The position numbers were made by a program, and so were the translations under genes. This document shows positions 32,782-40,908 of a stretch of 64,000 nt of DNA, one piece after another. The notes under the pieces are model-generated. The model had not been told where the DNA came from and ran no database searches. It worked only from the letters and a program-made list of their open reading frames with translations. Every line of letters begins with the position of its first letter. The first letter of the stretch is position 1. The stretch comes from a virus: positions 1 to 64,000 of IMG/VR virus record IMGVR_UViG_3300006735_000001; one strand, given 5' to 3'.

Positions 32782-32952
32782 ATGAAACACTGGTATAACG
32801 AAGGTAAAGAGTATTTAAGAAAAAAAGAAAACAAACATCCTTACTATGATAGTGATAGGAAAAAACATACTGAAGAATTTTCTTTAAGGGTAACTGCATT
32901 TTGTATTGTTGGTATGATAATAATATTAATTTTAGCAAAAATATTTCAATAA
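32782..32952 (+). CDS. Small tail-anchored membrane protein (56 aa)
   Basis: A charged N-terminal part (MKHWYNEGKEYLRKKENKHP) followed by one C-terminal membrane span (TAFCIVGMIIILILAKIF). It lies 1 nt after the previous stop and 4 nt before the next start. It is the largest of the small single-span proteins in the early region. Confidence 0.6.
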   Translation: MKHWYNEGKEYLRKKENKHPYYDSDRKKHTEEFSLRVTAFCIVGMIIILILAKIFQ

Positions 32953-32956
32953 TCAT

Positions 32957-33340
32957 ATGAGAAATCAATTATTTGTACAAGCAACAATCAAGGAAGGTAA
33001 ATTACACTTTCCTGTAAAAGCTTTTGAGACTAAGTATAACAAGTTTATTTCTGAGCAACCTGATGGTGCACGTATAGAATTATTTATAGGTGTGCAAGAT
33101 GGTAAGGGTAGTAACCCACAATTGGCAAGAGTTCATGCTATGATAAGAGAGATAGCTAATGAAGTAGGTCACACCTTTGAAGAGATGAAGTTACAAGTTA
33201 AGCGTAAAGCTGGCCTATGTTTTAATAAGAACGGGGTAGAATTCTGTAAGTCTTTTGGTAAGTGTGATAAAGAAGAATTAAACCTGGCTATTCAAGCTTG
33301 TCTTGAGATAGGAGACTTTAGTGGAATGCAATTAAGATAA
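32957..33340 (+). CDS. NinB-like recombination mediator candidate (127 aa)
   Basis: Beta-rich N-terminus (LFVQATIKEGKLHFPVKAFE) then NPQLARVHAMIREIANEVGH and TFEEMKLQVKRKAGLCFNKN, ending FGKCDKEELNLAIQACLEIG. The layout of a beta half followed by RVHAMIREIA...G.T.EEMK resembles NinB/DUF1367-type phage proteins. Lambda NinB acts in ssDNA annealing pathways. Its stop abuts the stop of a minus-strand gene with no gap. Confidence 0.5.
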   Translation: MRNQLFVQATIKEGKLHFPVKAFETKYNKFISEQPDGARIELFIGVQDGKGSNPQLARVHAMIREIANEVGHTFEEMKLQVKRKAGLCFNKNGVEFCKSFGKCDKEELNLAIQACLEIGDFSGMQLR

Positions 33341-33784
33341 TTACTTAACAATTTTTAGTTTAGAACTCATCTCTTTTAATTTTTCAGTAACATCATTACC
33401 TTCAAAAGCTTCTTTAGCAAGCTGCTGGAACTCTGCTTTTGTTGTGGATGTTTCAGTTTGAATTTCTAAACCTTGCTCTTTTGCTTTAAATTTTAAGTAT
33501 TGTAATAAAGAATATAATGTATAAAGTTGAGACTCCCATTTATCTAATTCAGGTAAAGATTGTAGTTCTTCATCAGTTACACCTTCTTTATTTGCAGTTT
33601 TAACAATAGTATCAAATTTTTTGAATACTTCACCTATTGTTTCTACTTTATCTTCTGCCATTATTTTTTCACTAATAATAGTTTGTAGACCAGGAATATA
33701 TAATGATGATAATGTTATACCAGTTATTTCTTTTTTAAAGTCATAAGTGGTATATGTTTGCATTCTTTCTTTTTGATCAGCCAT
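33341..33784 (-). CDS. Lone reverse-strand gene inside early operon (147 aa)
   Basis: A helical acidic/basic protein (MADQKERMQTYTTYDFKKEI, LDKWESQLYTLYSLLQYLKF, FQQLAKEAFEGNDVTEKLKE). It is transcribed against all its neighbours: convergent with the NinB-like gene (stops abut) and divergent from UNG (36 bp between starts). The short shared upstream region contains TATATTTA-like elements. Independent expression is implied, perhaps late. No family recognised. Confidence 0.65.
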   Translation of the reverse strand: MADQKERMQTYTTYDFKKEITGITLSSLYIPGLQTIISEKIMAEDKVETIGEVFKKFDTIVKTANKEGVTDEELQSLPELDKWESQLYTLYSLLQYLKFKAKEQGLEIQTETSTTKAEFQQLAKEAFEGNDVTEKLKEMSSKLKIVK

Positions 33785-33820
33785 AGTATTTAATTTAAAA
33801 GGTAAATATAATAATAAATT

Positions 33821-34504
33821 ATGAATAATATAGATATAAATATAGTAAAATTAAGGGAAACTTTAAATGATAAACTGGTTGATTCTGGTTGGGAGCCTTT
33901 ATTGTCTCCATATGTAAATGGTTTAAACTTTGATTATGTAGTAAATGAATTAGTAAAGCAAGTAGCAGAAGGCAGAAGGTTTACACCTAAGTTTAAGAAT
34001 ATTTTTAATGCATTCTATGAATGTCCACGTGAAGATTTAAAAGTAGTTATAGTAGGTCAAGATCCATATCCACAGTTAGGAGTTGCTGATGGTATAGCAT
34101 TTAGTTGTAGTATTAAAGGTAAAGCAGAAAAATCCCTGCAGTATATAAATAAATCATTAGGTACAAATCACACAGATTTAAGATGTTGGTCTAATCAAGG
34201 TGTATTACTTATTAATACTGCATTGACTGTTGAAGTAAATAAGATTGGTTCTCACTATCATTTGTGGAAATCCTTTATAGAATATTTCTTTGAGGGTTTA
34301 AACCGGTGTTGTCCAGATACAATATTTATTATGATGGGTAAGAAAGCTGAAGAATGGCAAACTCTTATACCTAATTGTACAATTCTTAAATGTCCTCACC
34401 CAGCATCAGCTGCATATAGAGGTGGAGAATGGGACTCTAAAGATGTATTCAATAAAGCTAATTTAATTCTTGAAAAGCTAGGAAAAGATAGTATAACTTG
34501 GTAA
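33821..34504 (+). CDS. ung: Uracil-DNA glycosylase, family 1 (227 aa)
   Basis: The catalytic GQDPYPQ (79-85), the uracil-pocket GIAFSCS (91-97) and the leucine-loop block HPASAAYRGGEWD (His 193) are present in order. The last differs from the usual HPSPLSAHRGF: the motif is HPASAAY, so the minor-groove loop is altered. It removes uracil from DNA, linking to base-excision repair in the phage fork. UNG genes are a recurring part of crAss-like replication modules. Confidence 0.92.
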   Translation: MNNIDINIVKLRETLNDKLVDSGWEPLLSPYVNGLNFDYVVNELVKQVAEGRRFTPKFKNIFNAFYECPREDLKVVIVGQDPYPQLGVADGIAFSCSIKGKAEKSLQYINKSLGTNHTDLRCWSNQGVLLINTALTVEVNKIGSHYHLWKSFIEYFFEGLNRCCPDTIFIMMGKKAEEWQTLIPNCTILKCPHPASAAYRGGEWDSKDVFNKANLILEKLGKDSITW

Positions 34505-34541
34505 CATTTTGTATCTTTATAAACTTTAAAACCAATAAGAT

Positions 34542-35132
34542 ATGTGGGAACTATTTCAAAAAATGTTGAAGAATAACCTTACACCCAATCAGGTAATAAC
34601 TTTGTTTGGGATGAGAGAGGGAGTATCTTTACCTATTACAACAGATGATGATAAAAAAGCATTAGTTGATAATAATTATATAGAACATACTGATGGTGTA
34701 TACAAGTTAACAAGACATGGTAAGCTTATCATTATAAATCTAGATAACTATTTTATAAAAGCTAAGAAGAAAACAGATATCCAGCTTATGGGTAAGAACT
34801 TTTTAGATAAGATTAATCAGTATAGAGAGATCTTTCCTGCTAAAAAATTACCAAGCGGTAAACTTGCTAGAAATAATGTAAAAGCTCTAGCAGACGCTTT
34901 TAGATGGTTTTTTGAGACTTATGACCATAAGTGGGAAGATGTAGTCAAAGCTACTAAAATGTACGTAAATGAGTACAGGAACTCTGATTATATGTATATG
35001 CAGACTAGTCAATACTTTATTTGCAAACAAGATAAACATAGAGTTAAACACTCTACACTAGCGGATTATTGTGATATGATACTAGAAGGTATTAATACAG
35101 AAGATGAACACTTTAAAGAAAACGTTGTATGA
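34542..35132 (+). CDS. Replication protein, possible helicase loader (196 aa)
   Basis: The N-terminal part looks winged-helix (LFQKMLKNNLTPNQVITLFG...GVYKLTRHGKLIIINLDNYF). The C-terminal part is helical with KWEDVVKATKMYVNEYRNSD and YMYMQTSQYFICKQ, similar in style to C-terminal domains of phage replication/loader proteins. It overlaps the DnaB-like helicase gene by 4 nt (ATGA). The loader role is inferred from this coupling. Confidence 0.5.
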   Translation: MWELFQKMLKNNLTPNQVITLFGMREGVSLPITTDDDKKALVDNNYIEHTDGVYKLTRHGKLIIINLDNYFIKAKKKTDIQLMGKNFLDKINQYREIFPAKKLPSGKLARNNVKALADAFRWFFETYDHKWEDVVKATKMYVNEYRNSDYMYMQTSQYFICKQDKHRVKHSTLADYCDMILEGINTEDEHFKENVV

Positions 35133-36085
35133 GTAAAACCAAAGATGCATGGCTTGGCCAGTACACAGCTTTTAATGAAGCACTTAAATACATGTACAAA
35201 AGATCTACCGGTGAGGAAAAATCTATATATACACCTTGGCCAAAGTTTAATGATGCAACTACAGATGGTTTAGAATGGAATACACTGACTGTAATTGGTG
35301 GTAGACCTGGCTCAGGTAAAACACTAATTAAAGACCAAATAATTAGAGAATCATTTACATTAAATCCTAATGATAAGTTTAGAGTATTAGAATTTCAGTT
35401 TGAGATGGTTGGTAGAACATCAGCTATTAGAGAATTTAGTTCTATTACAGGTAAAACTTATAAGGAATTGTGTAGTGCTGGTAGTGTATTGACCAAAGAC
35501 ACATTAAATACTTGTCATCAGTACGCTAAGGAAAGAGTAAAATACCCTGTTGATATTATCAGCACACCTATGACTGTCAATCAAATGCGTGAACAAATTG
35601 ATAGGTATATGAATCATCATAAGGGTACAAATACTATAGTAACATTAGATCATAGTATGTTAGTGAAGAGAGCACCATATCAAAATAGTACATTAGATAT
35701 GTTATTTGAGTTAGGTGAGTTCTTTACACAATGCAAACGAGATTATCCTTGTTTGTTTATTTGTTTATCACAACTTAACCGTAATATAGATAACCCAGAG
35801 CGGGCTATAGATGGTAAGTATGGTAATTATATTCTTGAGTCAGATATATTTGGATCAGATGCTATGTTACAGCATGCAGATACTTTAATAGGTATCAATA
35901 GGCCAGCTAAACAAAAGATTAGATTCTATGGGCCTGATAGATATATTATAGAAAATGATAGAACTTTAGTATTACATTTTCTAAAAGCTAGAAATGGTGA
36001 TGCACGCATGAGTTTCTTTAAAGCTAAGTTTGAACAAATGCAAATAGAAGAAATGGCAACACCAGGACAACAAGAACGTAGATGA
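35129..36085 (+). CDS. Replicative DNA helicase, DnaB-like RecA domain (318 aa)
   Basis: Walker A GGRPGSGKT (57-65), Walker B TIVTLDH, the H4-type CLSQLNRNID, and an arginine-finger-like KARNGDAR near residue 290 give the DnaB-family C-terminal core. The DnaB N-terminal (primase-interacting) domain is missing; only about 40 residues precede the core. It would be a hexameric 5'-3' helicase, with primase supplied by the 325-aa gene. It overlaps the following gene by 4 nt. Confidence 0.88.
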   Translation: MSKTKDAWLGQYTAFNEALKYMYKRSTGEEKSIYTPWPKFNDATTDGLEWNTLTVIGGRPGSGKTLIKDQIIRESFTLNPNDKFRVLEFQFEMVGRTSAIREFSSITGKTYKELCSAGSVLTKDTLNTCHQYAKERVKYPVDIISTPMTVNQMREQIDRYMNHHKGTNTIVTLDHSMLVKRAPYQNSTLDMLFELGEFFTQCKRDYPCLFICLSQLNRNIDNPERAIDGKYGNYILESDIFGSDAMLQHADTLIGINRPAKQKIRFYGPDRYIIENDRTLVLHFLKARNGDARMSFFKAKFEQMQIEEMATPGQQERR

Positions 36086-36627
36086 TAAGTACAAAAAATA
36101 TAAATAATGAAAATATGGGTATAACACCTGCAGAAAGAAAAATCAAAGTAAATAAATTAAAAGAAGAGCATGAAGATTATTTCCAAACTATTGGTAATAT
36201 AAATGCACTATATATTCCTAAGATGGCTTACAGGCCAGCTGGTAAGGATGAATTATATATTAGCTTTTTTCCAAGTGAGTTAGAGAAAGAACAAGATATA
36301 TTTACAGAATTTGTATCTATAGAATATGATTCAGAAGATCCCAAAAGAACATTATATCTTTTAAGACACAATCCACATTGGAAAGATGAATATGAATTGA
36401 TAACTAGCAGTTCTGGTTTTCAAAGACATATGATTCCTGTAAGTGAATTAAAAGTAATTAATGATGTTACAAATAGAACTGGGAAAAAAGTTATAGATAA
36501 AAGTTTAGAATTTTTTAATATTGCTGACCCAGAAGCTACACCATCTTCAGAGTTAGTTAATAAACTAGAAGATATTAATCAAACACTAATAACATTAACT
36601 AAAGTAATCAATAAATTAATTAAATAA
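36082..36627 (+). CDS. Uncharacterised replication-operon protein (181 aa)
   Basis: An N-terminal helix (ERKIKVNKLKEEHEDYFQTI), a beta domain (ELYISFFPSELEKEQDIFTE, FVSIEYDSEDPKRTLYLLRH) and a C-terminal coiled-coil helix (LVNKLEDINQTLITLTKVIN). It is translationally coupled to the helicase (ATGA) and 2 nt from the Sak4-like ATPase. Perhaps an accessory of one of them. No family recognised. Confidence 0.6.
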   Translation: MISTKNINNENMGITPAERKIKVNKLKEEHEDYFQTIGNINALYIPKMAYRPAGKDELYISFFPSELEKEQDIFTEFVSIEYDSEDPKRTLYLLRHNPHWKDEYELITSSSGFQRHMIPVSELKVINDVTNRTGKKVIDKSLEFFNIADPEATPSSELVNKLEDINQTLITLTKVINKLIK

Positions 36628-36629
36628 AC

Positions 36630-37313
36630 ATGGCACAAAGCGTATTAGTAATTGCTGATTCAGGTACAGGAAAGTCAACCTCAATCAGAACATTAAATCC
36701 TAAAGAGACTTTTATTATAAATATTGCAAATAAACCATTACCTTTCAAAGGGTATAAAAAGGATTATATACAAATAAGTAAAGAAAATCCTAATGGTAAT
36801 ATCACATCTGCATCTACAGCTGTAGGAATTATAAAAGCTATGAAGCATGTGAATGATAAGATGCCAAAAATCAAAACACTTGTTGTAGATGATTGGCAAT
36901 ATATGAGTTCTTTTGAATACTTTGATAGAGCTAATGAAAAAGGCTATGATAAGTTTACTCAGATTGCAGCTAACTTAGCTATGGTAGCTAAAATGCCTAA
37001 AGATATGAGAGATGACCTTACTATAATATTTCTAACACATTCAGAAGATTCTACTGATATAAATGGAAATAGAAAAGTTAAAGCTAAAACAATTGGTAAA
37101 ATGATTGATAATGCTTTAACATTAGAGGGTCTATTCTCTATTGTTTTATTTGGTAAAGTAAATAAAAATGATGATGGTGAACTTGAATATGGTTTTGAAA
37201 CTCAAAACAATGGAGAGAACACATGTAAATCACCAATGGGTATGTTTGAAGATAATTTTATCTCCAATGACCTAGCGTATGTAAAAGAATGCATACAGAA
37301 ATATGAAGAATAA
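36630..37313 (+). CDS. Sak4-like RecA-fold ATPase (227 aa)
   Basis: Walker A ADSGTGKSTSIRTL (near residues 9-17) and Walker B IKTLVVDDWQYMSS are clear, and the compact length fits phage Sak4/AAA_24 single-strand annealing ATPases. These act with an SSB, and the adjacent 224-aa gene is an SSB candidate. Together they suggest a phage recombination pathway. Confidence 0.85.
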   Translation: MAQSVLVIADSGTGKSTSIRTLNPKETFIINIANKPLPFKGYKKDYIQISKENPNGNITSASTAVGIIKAMKHVNDKMPKIKTLVVDDWQYMSSFEYFDRANEKGYDKFTQIAANLAMVAKMPKDMRDDLTIIFLTHSEDSTDINGNRKVKAKTIGKMIDNALTLEGLFSIVLFGKVNKNDDGELEYGFETQNNGENTCKSPMGMFEDNFISNDLAYVKECIQKYEE

Positions 37314-37340
37314 TAATAAATTAATTAAAAAAAGAAAATT

Positions 37341-38015
37341 ATGTTAAGTACTAAAGACATGTCTGCAGGGTCAGGCAACATTAAACCAGTAGTAGGACCA
37401 GGCAACAATGTAATCAGAATTAATTCTGTATCATTTGATGTAACTCCGTATGATGCGGATGCATATAATATTGTATTGCATGTAGAAACGGAACCTGTTG
37501 CAGGAGAATTCAATGGCTTCCTAAAGGATATGAATAATCCTAATGGACCACGTTATGAAGGTCAGGTAGGTAGAGTTAGATTCTCACCATATCCATATAA
37601 AGATGCAACTTTACCAAGCGGGAGAGAGATAAGTAGAGATACTGAAGTTCTCAAGAGTATGGTATATCTTAGTGAAGTTTTAAATAAAAGAGCTGAGCTA
37701 GATAAGATAGAGGCCAATACTATTGAAGCATTTATGGTAGAGTGTAATAAACTATTTTCTAATAGCCCTTTCTTTAATGCATGTTTAGGTGCACGTGAAT
37801 GGGAAAATAAGGAAGGTTATATTAATAATGATTTATTCTTACCAAGAATGAGTAAAGATGGTATTCCATTAGAAGAATTAAATAAAGAAGGGTCAAGACT
37901 TCTAACATTTGATCCTAATAATAATCAACATCTTAGAAAAATAGAGAAGAAAGCAAGCGCTCAAGCAGCTAGCTTTGAACCTGCTAATGCTGCAGGAGAT
38001 GATTTTGATTTATAG
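37341..38015 (+). CDS. Single-strand DNA-binding protein candidate (224 aa)
   Basis: A beta-rich N-terminal domain (VIRINSVSFDVTPYDADAYN, IVLHVETEPVAGEFNGF) compatible with an OB fold, a helical middle, then a flexible tail ending AGDDFDL. The acidic-hydrophobic end (DDFDL) is like the DDDIPF tail that SSBs use to bind partners. Location between Sak4-like ATPase and primase and a terminator-like hairpin after it (high expression) agree. The family is not proven. Confidence 0.6.
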   Translation: MLSTKDMSAGSGNIKPVVGPGNNVIRINSVSFDVTPYDADAYNIVLHVETEPVAGEFNGFLKDMNNPNGPRYEGQVGRVRFSPYPYKDATLPSGREISRDTEVLKSMVYLSEVLNKRAELDKIEANTIEAFMVECNKLFSNSPFFNACLGAREWENKEGYINNDLFLPRMSKDGIPLEELNKEGSRLLTFDPNNNQHLRKIEKKASAQAASFEPANAAGDDFDL

Positions 38016-38032
38016 TTGAATCAAGTAATGAT

Positions 38033-38070
38033 AGGGGTAGACGTTGTGGTTGACTACTACCCCTTGATTT
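38033..38070 (+). terminator. Probable intrinsic terminator after SSB candidate
   Basis: GGGGTAG/CTACCCC 7-bp stem with a 16-nt loop, followed by TTGATTTATATT. The T-tract is interrupted, so termination may be partial and the primase gene reached by read-through. Confidence 0.6.
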
Positions 38071-38089
38071 ATATTAATAATGGAATAAG

Positions 38090-39067
38090 ATGTTTAACAC
38101 AAAGAATTATGTATTAGAAGGTTCAGATGTTCCAAGCACATGGGTATTTCAATATTATTTAAACTTACCAGAAAGCCTAACAGGTCAAGATGTAAAGATT
38201 AAGTCTATATTTAATCCTACAGAAAAAACTCCTAGCTTTTGTATATATGTAGATAAGAACATTATGCAATATAAGTTTAAGGATTTTTCAACTGGTAAAA
38301 GTGGTAATAAAGTTGACTTAGTTAAATCTCTATTTAATATAGAGTTTAGTGATGCTATGAGTAAAATAGTATCAGACTATAATAATTATGTGAAGTCACC
38401 TGAATATAAAAACACAGAAATAAAACCTCAAGCAAAATGGAAAATAGATTATATAAAGAATAGAGGCTGGACTGTTGAAGATAAAGATTATTGGTTATCC
38501 TTTAGAATTGGTAAAACAATGCTAGATTTCTATAATGTAAAACCTATAGAATACTATAACTTAATAAAAGAAGAAGATACTGAGATAGAAAAATTAAAAA
38601 TTTCTAGTAAACATATGTATGGATACTTTGATAAAGATGGTAACGTATACAAGATCTATCAACCTCATAGTAAAAGACATAAGTTTCATAAAGTTAAACC
38701 TTATTTACAAGGCTTTGACCAGTTAAGGTTTGATCAACCATATTTAGTTATCTGTTCATCTCTTAAAGATGCAATGTGCCTAAAAGGTATGGGATATAAT
38801 TTAGAAGTACTAGCACCAGATAGTGAGAATACTATGATTAAACCCCATATAATTGAGCATCTTAAAAAGAAATATAAAAAGATAATAACTCTTTTTGATA
38901 ATGATGATGCAGGTAAAGCAGCTATTAATAAGTATAGTGAACTTTATAAATTAGATGGTATGGTTTGTCCATCAGCTAAAGATATATCTGATGCTATGAA
39001 AAATTCTGGTTTTAAAACAGTACACTTGATGATTCAACCAATATTAAAAAATATTTTAAATAAATAA
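38090..39067 (+). CDS. DNA primase, Toprim-type (325 aa)
   Basis: The Toprim region is recognisable: YLVICSSLKDAMCLKGMGYN (about 218-237) followed by IITLFDNDDAGKAA (D270, D272, G275) and KDISDAM. The first Toprim motif normally contributes a Glu (EG..DA); here it reads SSLKDAM, so the usual Glu is replaced by Ser, as in some phage primases. There is no Cys zinc-finger. It makes primers for the family-B polymerase. Confidence 0.82.
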   Translation: MFNTKNYVLEGSDVPSTWVFQYYLNLPESLTGQDVKIKSIFNPTEKTPSFCIYVDKNIMQYKFKDFSTGKSGNKVDLVKSLFNIEFSDAMSKIVSDYNNYVKSPEYKNTEIKPQAKWKIDYIKNRGWTVEDKDYWLSFRIGKTMLDFYNVKPIEYYNLIKEEDTEIEKLKISSKHMYGYFDKDGNVYKIYQPHSKRHKFHKVKPYLQGFDQLRFDQPYLVICSSLKDAMCLKGMGYNLEVLAPDSENTMIKPHIIEHLKKKYKKIITLFDNDDAGKAAINKYSELYKLDGMVCPSAKDISDAMKNSGFKTVHLMIQPILKNILNK

Positions 39068-39068
39068 T

Positions 39069-39461
39069 ATGAGAACAATTAGATGGTGGATACCAGGTAA
39101 TGTTCCTTCCAGTAAAAATGGTAGGCGCTGGACTGGTAAATATTTTATAGCTAGCAAGGCTGTAATGAACTATAGAAAAGCTACTAAACATATTTATCTT
39201 AAGTATACTGATGATTTTAAGAAAGAACTAGCAAAGCAAGAGCTTCCTGTTAAGATCAGATTTGAATTTATTAGAGGTAGCCGTCATAAGTTTGACTATA
39301 TAAATCCTGCACAAACAGTACAAGATGATATGGTTAAGTATGGATGGATTGAAGATGATAATGCAGAGTTTATAATTCCTGCATTTACTAAATACTCTTA
39401 TGATAAGAGAAATCCTGGTGTATGGATAGAGTTAATATTAGAAAATGAAGAAGAAATCTAA
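39069..39461 (+). CDS. rusA: RusA-type Holliday-junction resolvase (130 aa)
   Basis: RusA-type acidic motif: KFDYINPAQTVQDDMVKYGW followed by IEDDNAE, giving the D...QD-D...DD set of catalytic aspartates. The N-terminus (WWIPGNVPSSKNGRRWTGKY) is the typical GxxxxxNKxR start. The dimeric enzyme cuts Holliday junctions and branched replication intermediates before packaging. It starts 1 nt after the primase stop and overlaps the next gene by 17 nt. Confidence 0.9.
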   Translation: MRTIRWWIPGNVPSSKNGRRWTGKYFIASKAVMNYRKATKHIYLKYTDDFKKELAKQELPVKIRFEFIRGSRHKFDYINPAQTVQDDMVKYGWIEDDNAEFIIPAFTKYSYDKRNPGVWIELILENEEEI

Positions 39462-39738
39462 GATAATATCAGCAGAAGAATTTTTCAGATTAAGAGAAAT
39501 GTTCATGGGCTTAGATGAAGATGCTGCAATTGCTGCAGAAATATATAAAAATAGTGATATTCATCAAAAAGAAATAATTGATATTTTGATGGCTAAAGCA
39601 TTGGTGTTTGAACCAAGAAAAAAGTTTTGTGATGCAATTAAGTTTTCAATTAATTTACCAACTCATAGAAAGATTTATGCTTTTATGAAAGAGTCACAAG
39701 CAGAGGAAATTTATTTTAATATTTTAAAGGACATATGA
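39445..39738 (+). CDS. Uncharacterised protein (97 aa)
   Basis: A helical acidic protein (ISAEEFFRLREMFMGLDEDA, AAIAAEIYKNSDIHQKEIID). It overlaps rusA and, by 4 nt, the VWA-metallopeptidase gene, so it is probably part of the same functional group. I do not recognise the family. Confidence 0.6.
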   Translation: MKKKSKIISAEEFFRLREMFMGLDEDAAIAAEIYKNSDIHQKEIIDILMAKALVFEPRKKFCDAIKFSINLPTHRKIYAFMKESQAEEIYFNILKDI

Positions 39739-40901
39739 TAAGTACAGTACAAGAGAATGTCTCTAGAGTTTCTAAGACATTAATATTTACAGAGCCCTTT
39801 TATGGGCTCTTTTTGATTGGTTTAAATAAAAAATATATAACAACTATACCTACAGCAGGTGTTAGTAAACAAGGTATAGGTATTCAATTATCTATTAATC
39901 CAGAATTCTATATGAATTTAACTGAGGATCATAGATATGGTTTAATTAAACATGAGCTATTGCATATTGCATTTGGCCATTTATTATTAAGAGATCTATA
40001 TTCTGATCACAAGTTATTTAATATAGCAGCTGACTTAGAAATCAATCAGTATATAGATTCACATAGACTTCCTGAAGGAGGATTATTATTATCTAGCTTT
40101 CCTGAACTAAAGTTGCCTACTAAGGCAGGCACTAAGGTATACTATGATTTATTACAAGAAGCAAAAGATGAAGGAACATGCCCTTCTTTAGATAGTCTTA
40201 TGAATACTATGGATGGTAATTCACCATATTGTCACGGAACATGGGATGAGTTTGATGAGTTATCTTCTGCAGATAAAAAGCTAGTTCAAAAACAAGTAGA
40301 GCATCAACTAAAAGAAGTTGCACAAGCTACAGAAAAGAGAGCTGGTAGTGTTCCTGGAGAATTACAAGATCTGATAGATAGGCTAACTCACATTGAGCCT
40401 CCTAAGTTTGATTGGAAAGGTTATCTAAAAAGGTTTGTAGGTAATTCTAGTATAGTATATACAAAAAAGCTGAGACGTAAGTATAATAAACGTTATGCAG
40501 CAAATCCAGGACTTAAGATTAAATTTAAGAATCATATTCTTGTTGGTGTTGACACAAGTGGATCTGTAAATAATGATGAGCTAAAAGAATTTTTTAGTGA
40601 GCTTACTCATATGCATAAAACGGGTCACAAGATTACAGTAGCACAATGTGATACTAAAATAAATAGTATAAAAGAATTCAATCCTAAAAAGGATTGGGAA
40701 ATACATGGTCGTGGTGGAACTAGTTTTCAACCAGTTATTGATCACTTTAATGAAAAGAAAGGGCAATACACCGCTCTAATATATTTAACAGATGGTGAGG
40801 CTTATGCTCCAGATAACTGTCCCAAGAACACACTTTGGGTTCACAGCAGTAACTGTAGTATAAATGAAGACTTACCAGGTAAATTAATCCAATTAAATTA
40901 A
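39735..40901 (+). CDS. Metallopeptidase-VWA protein (DUF2201-like, 388 aa)
   Basis: An N-terminal zincin-like domain with KHELLHIAFGHLL (HExxH at 73-77 plus a downstream Glu region FNIAADLEINQYID), then an insert, and a C-terminal VWA-like domain whose MIDAS reads VGVDTSGSVNN (273-277) with GGTSFQPVIDHF and ALIYLTDGEA as further metal-site loops. This is the DUF2201/VWA-like architecture that pairs with MoxR AAA+ ATPases, and a MoxR gene follows 7 nt later. It probably works as a substrate adaptor or peptidase; substrate unknown. Confidence 0.88.
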   Translation: MISTVQENVSRVSKTLIFTEPFYGLFLIGLNKKYITTIPTAGVSKQGIGIQLSINPEFYMNLTEDHRYGLIKHELLHIAFGHLLLRDLYSDHKLFNIAADLEINQYIDSHRLPEGGLLLSSFPELKLPTKAGTKVYYDLLQEAKDEGTCPSLDSLMNTMDGNSPYCHGTWDEFDELSSADKKLVQKQVEHQLKEVAQATEKRAGSVPGELQDLIDRLTHIEPPKFDWKGYLKRFVGNSSIVYTKKLRRKYNKRYAANPGLKIKFKNHILVGVDTSGSVNNDELKEFFSELTHMHKTGHKITVAQCDTKINSIKEFNPKKDWEIHGRGGTSFQPVIDHFNEKKGQYTALIYLTDGEAYAPDNCPKNTLWVHSSNCSINEDLPGKLIQLN

Positions 40902-40908
40902 TAGAAAG

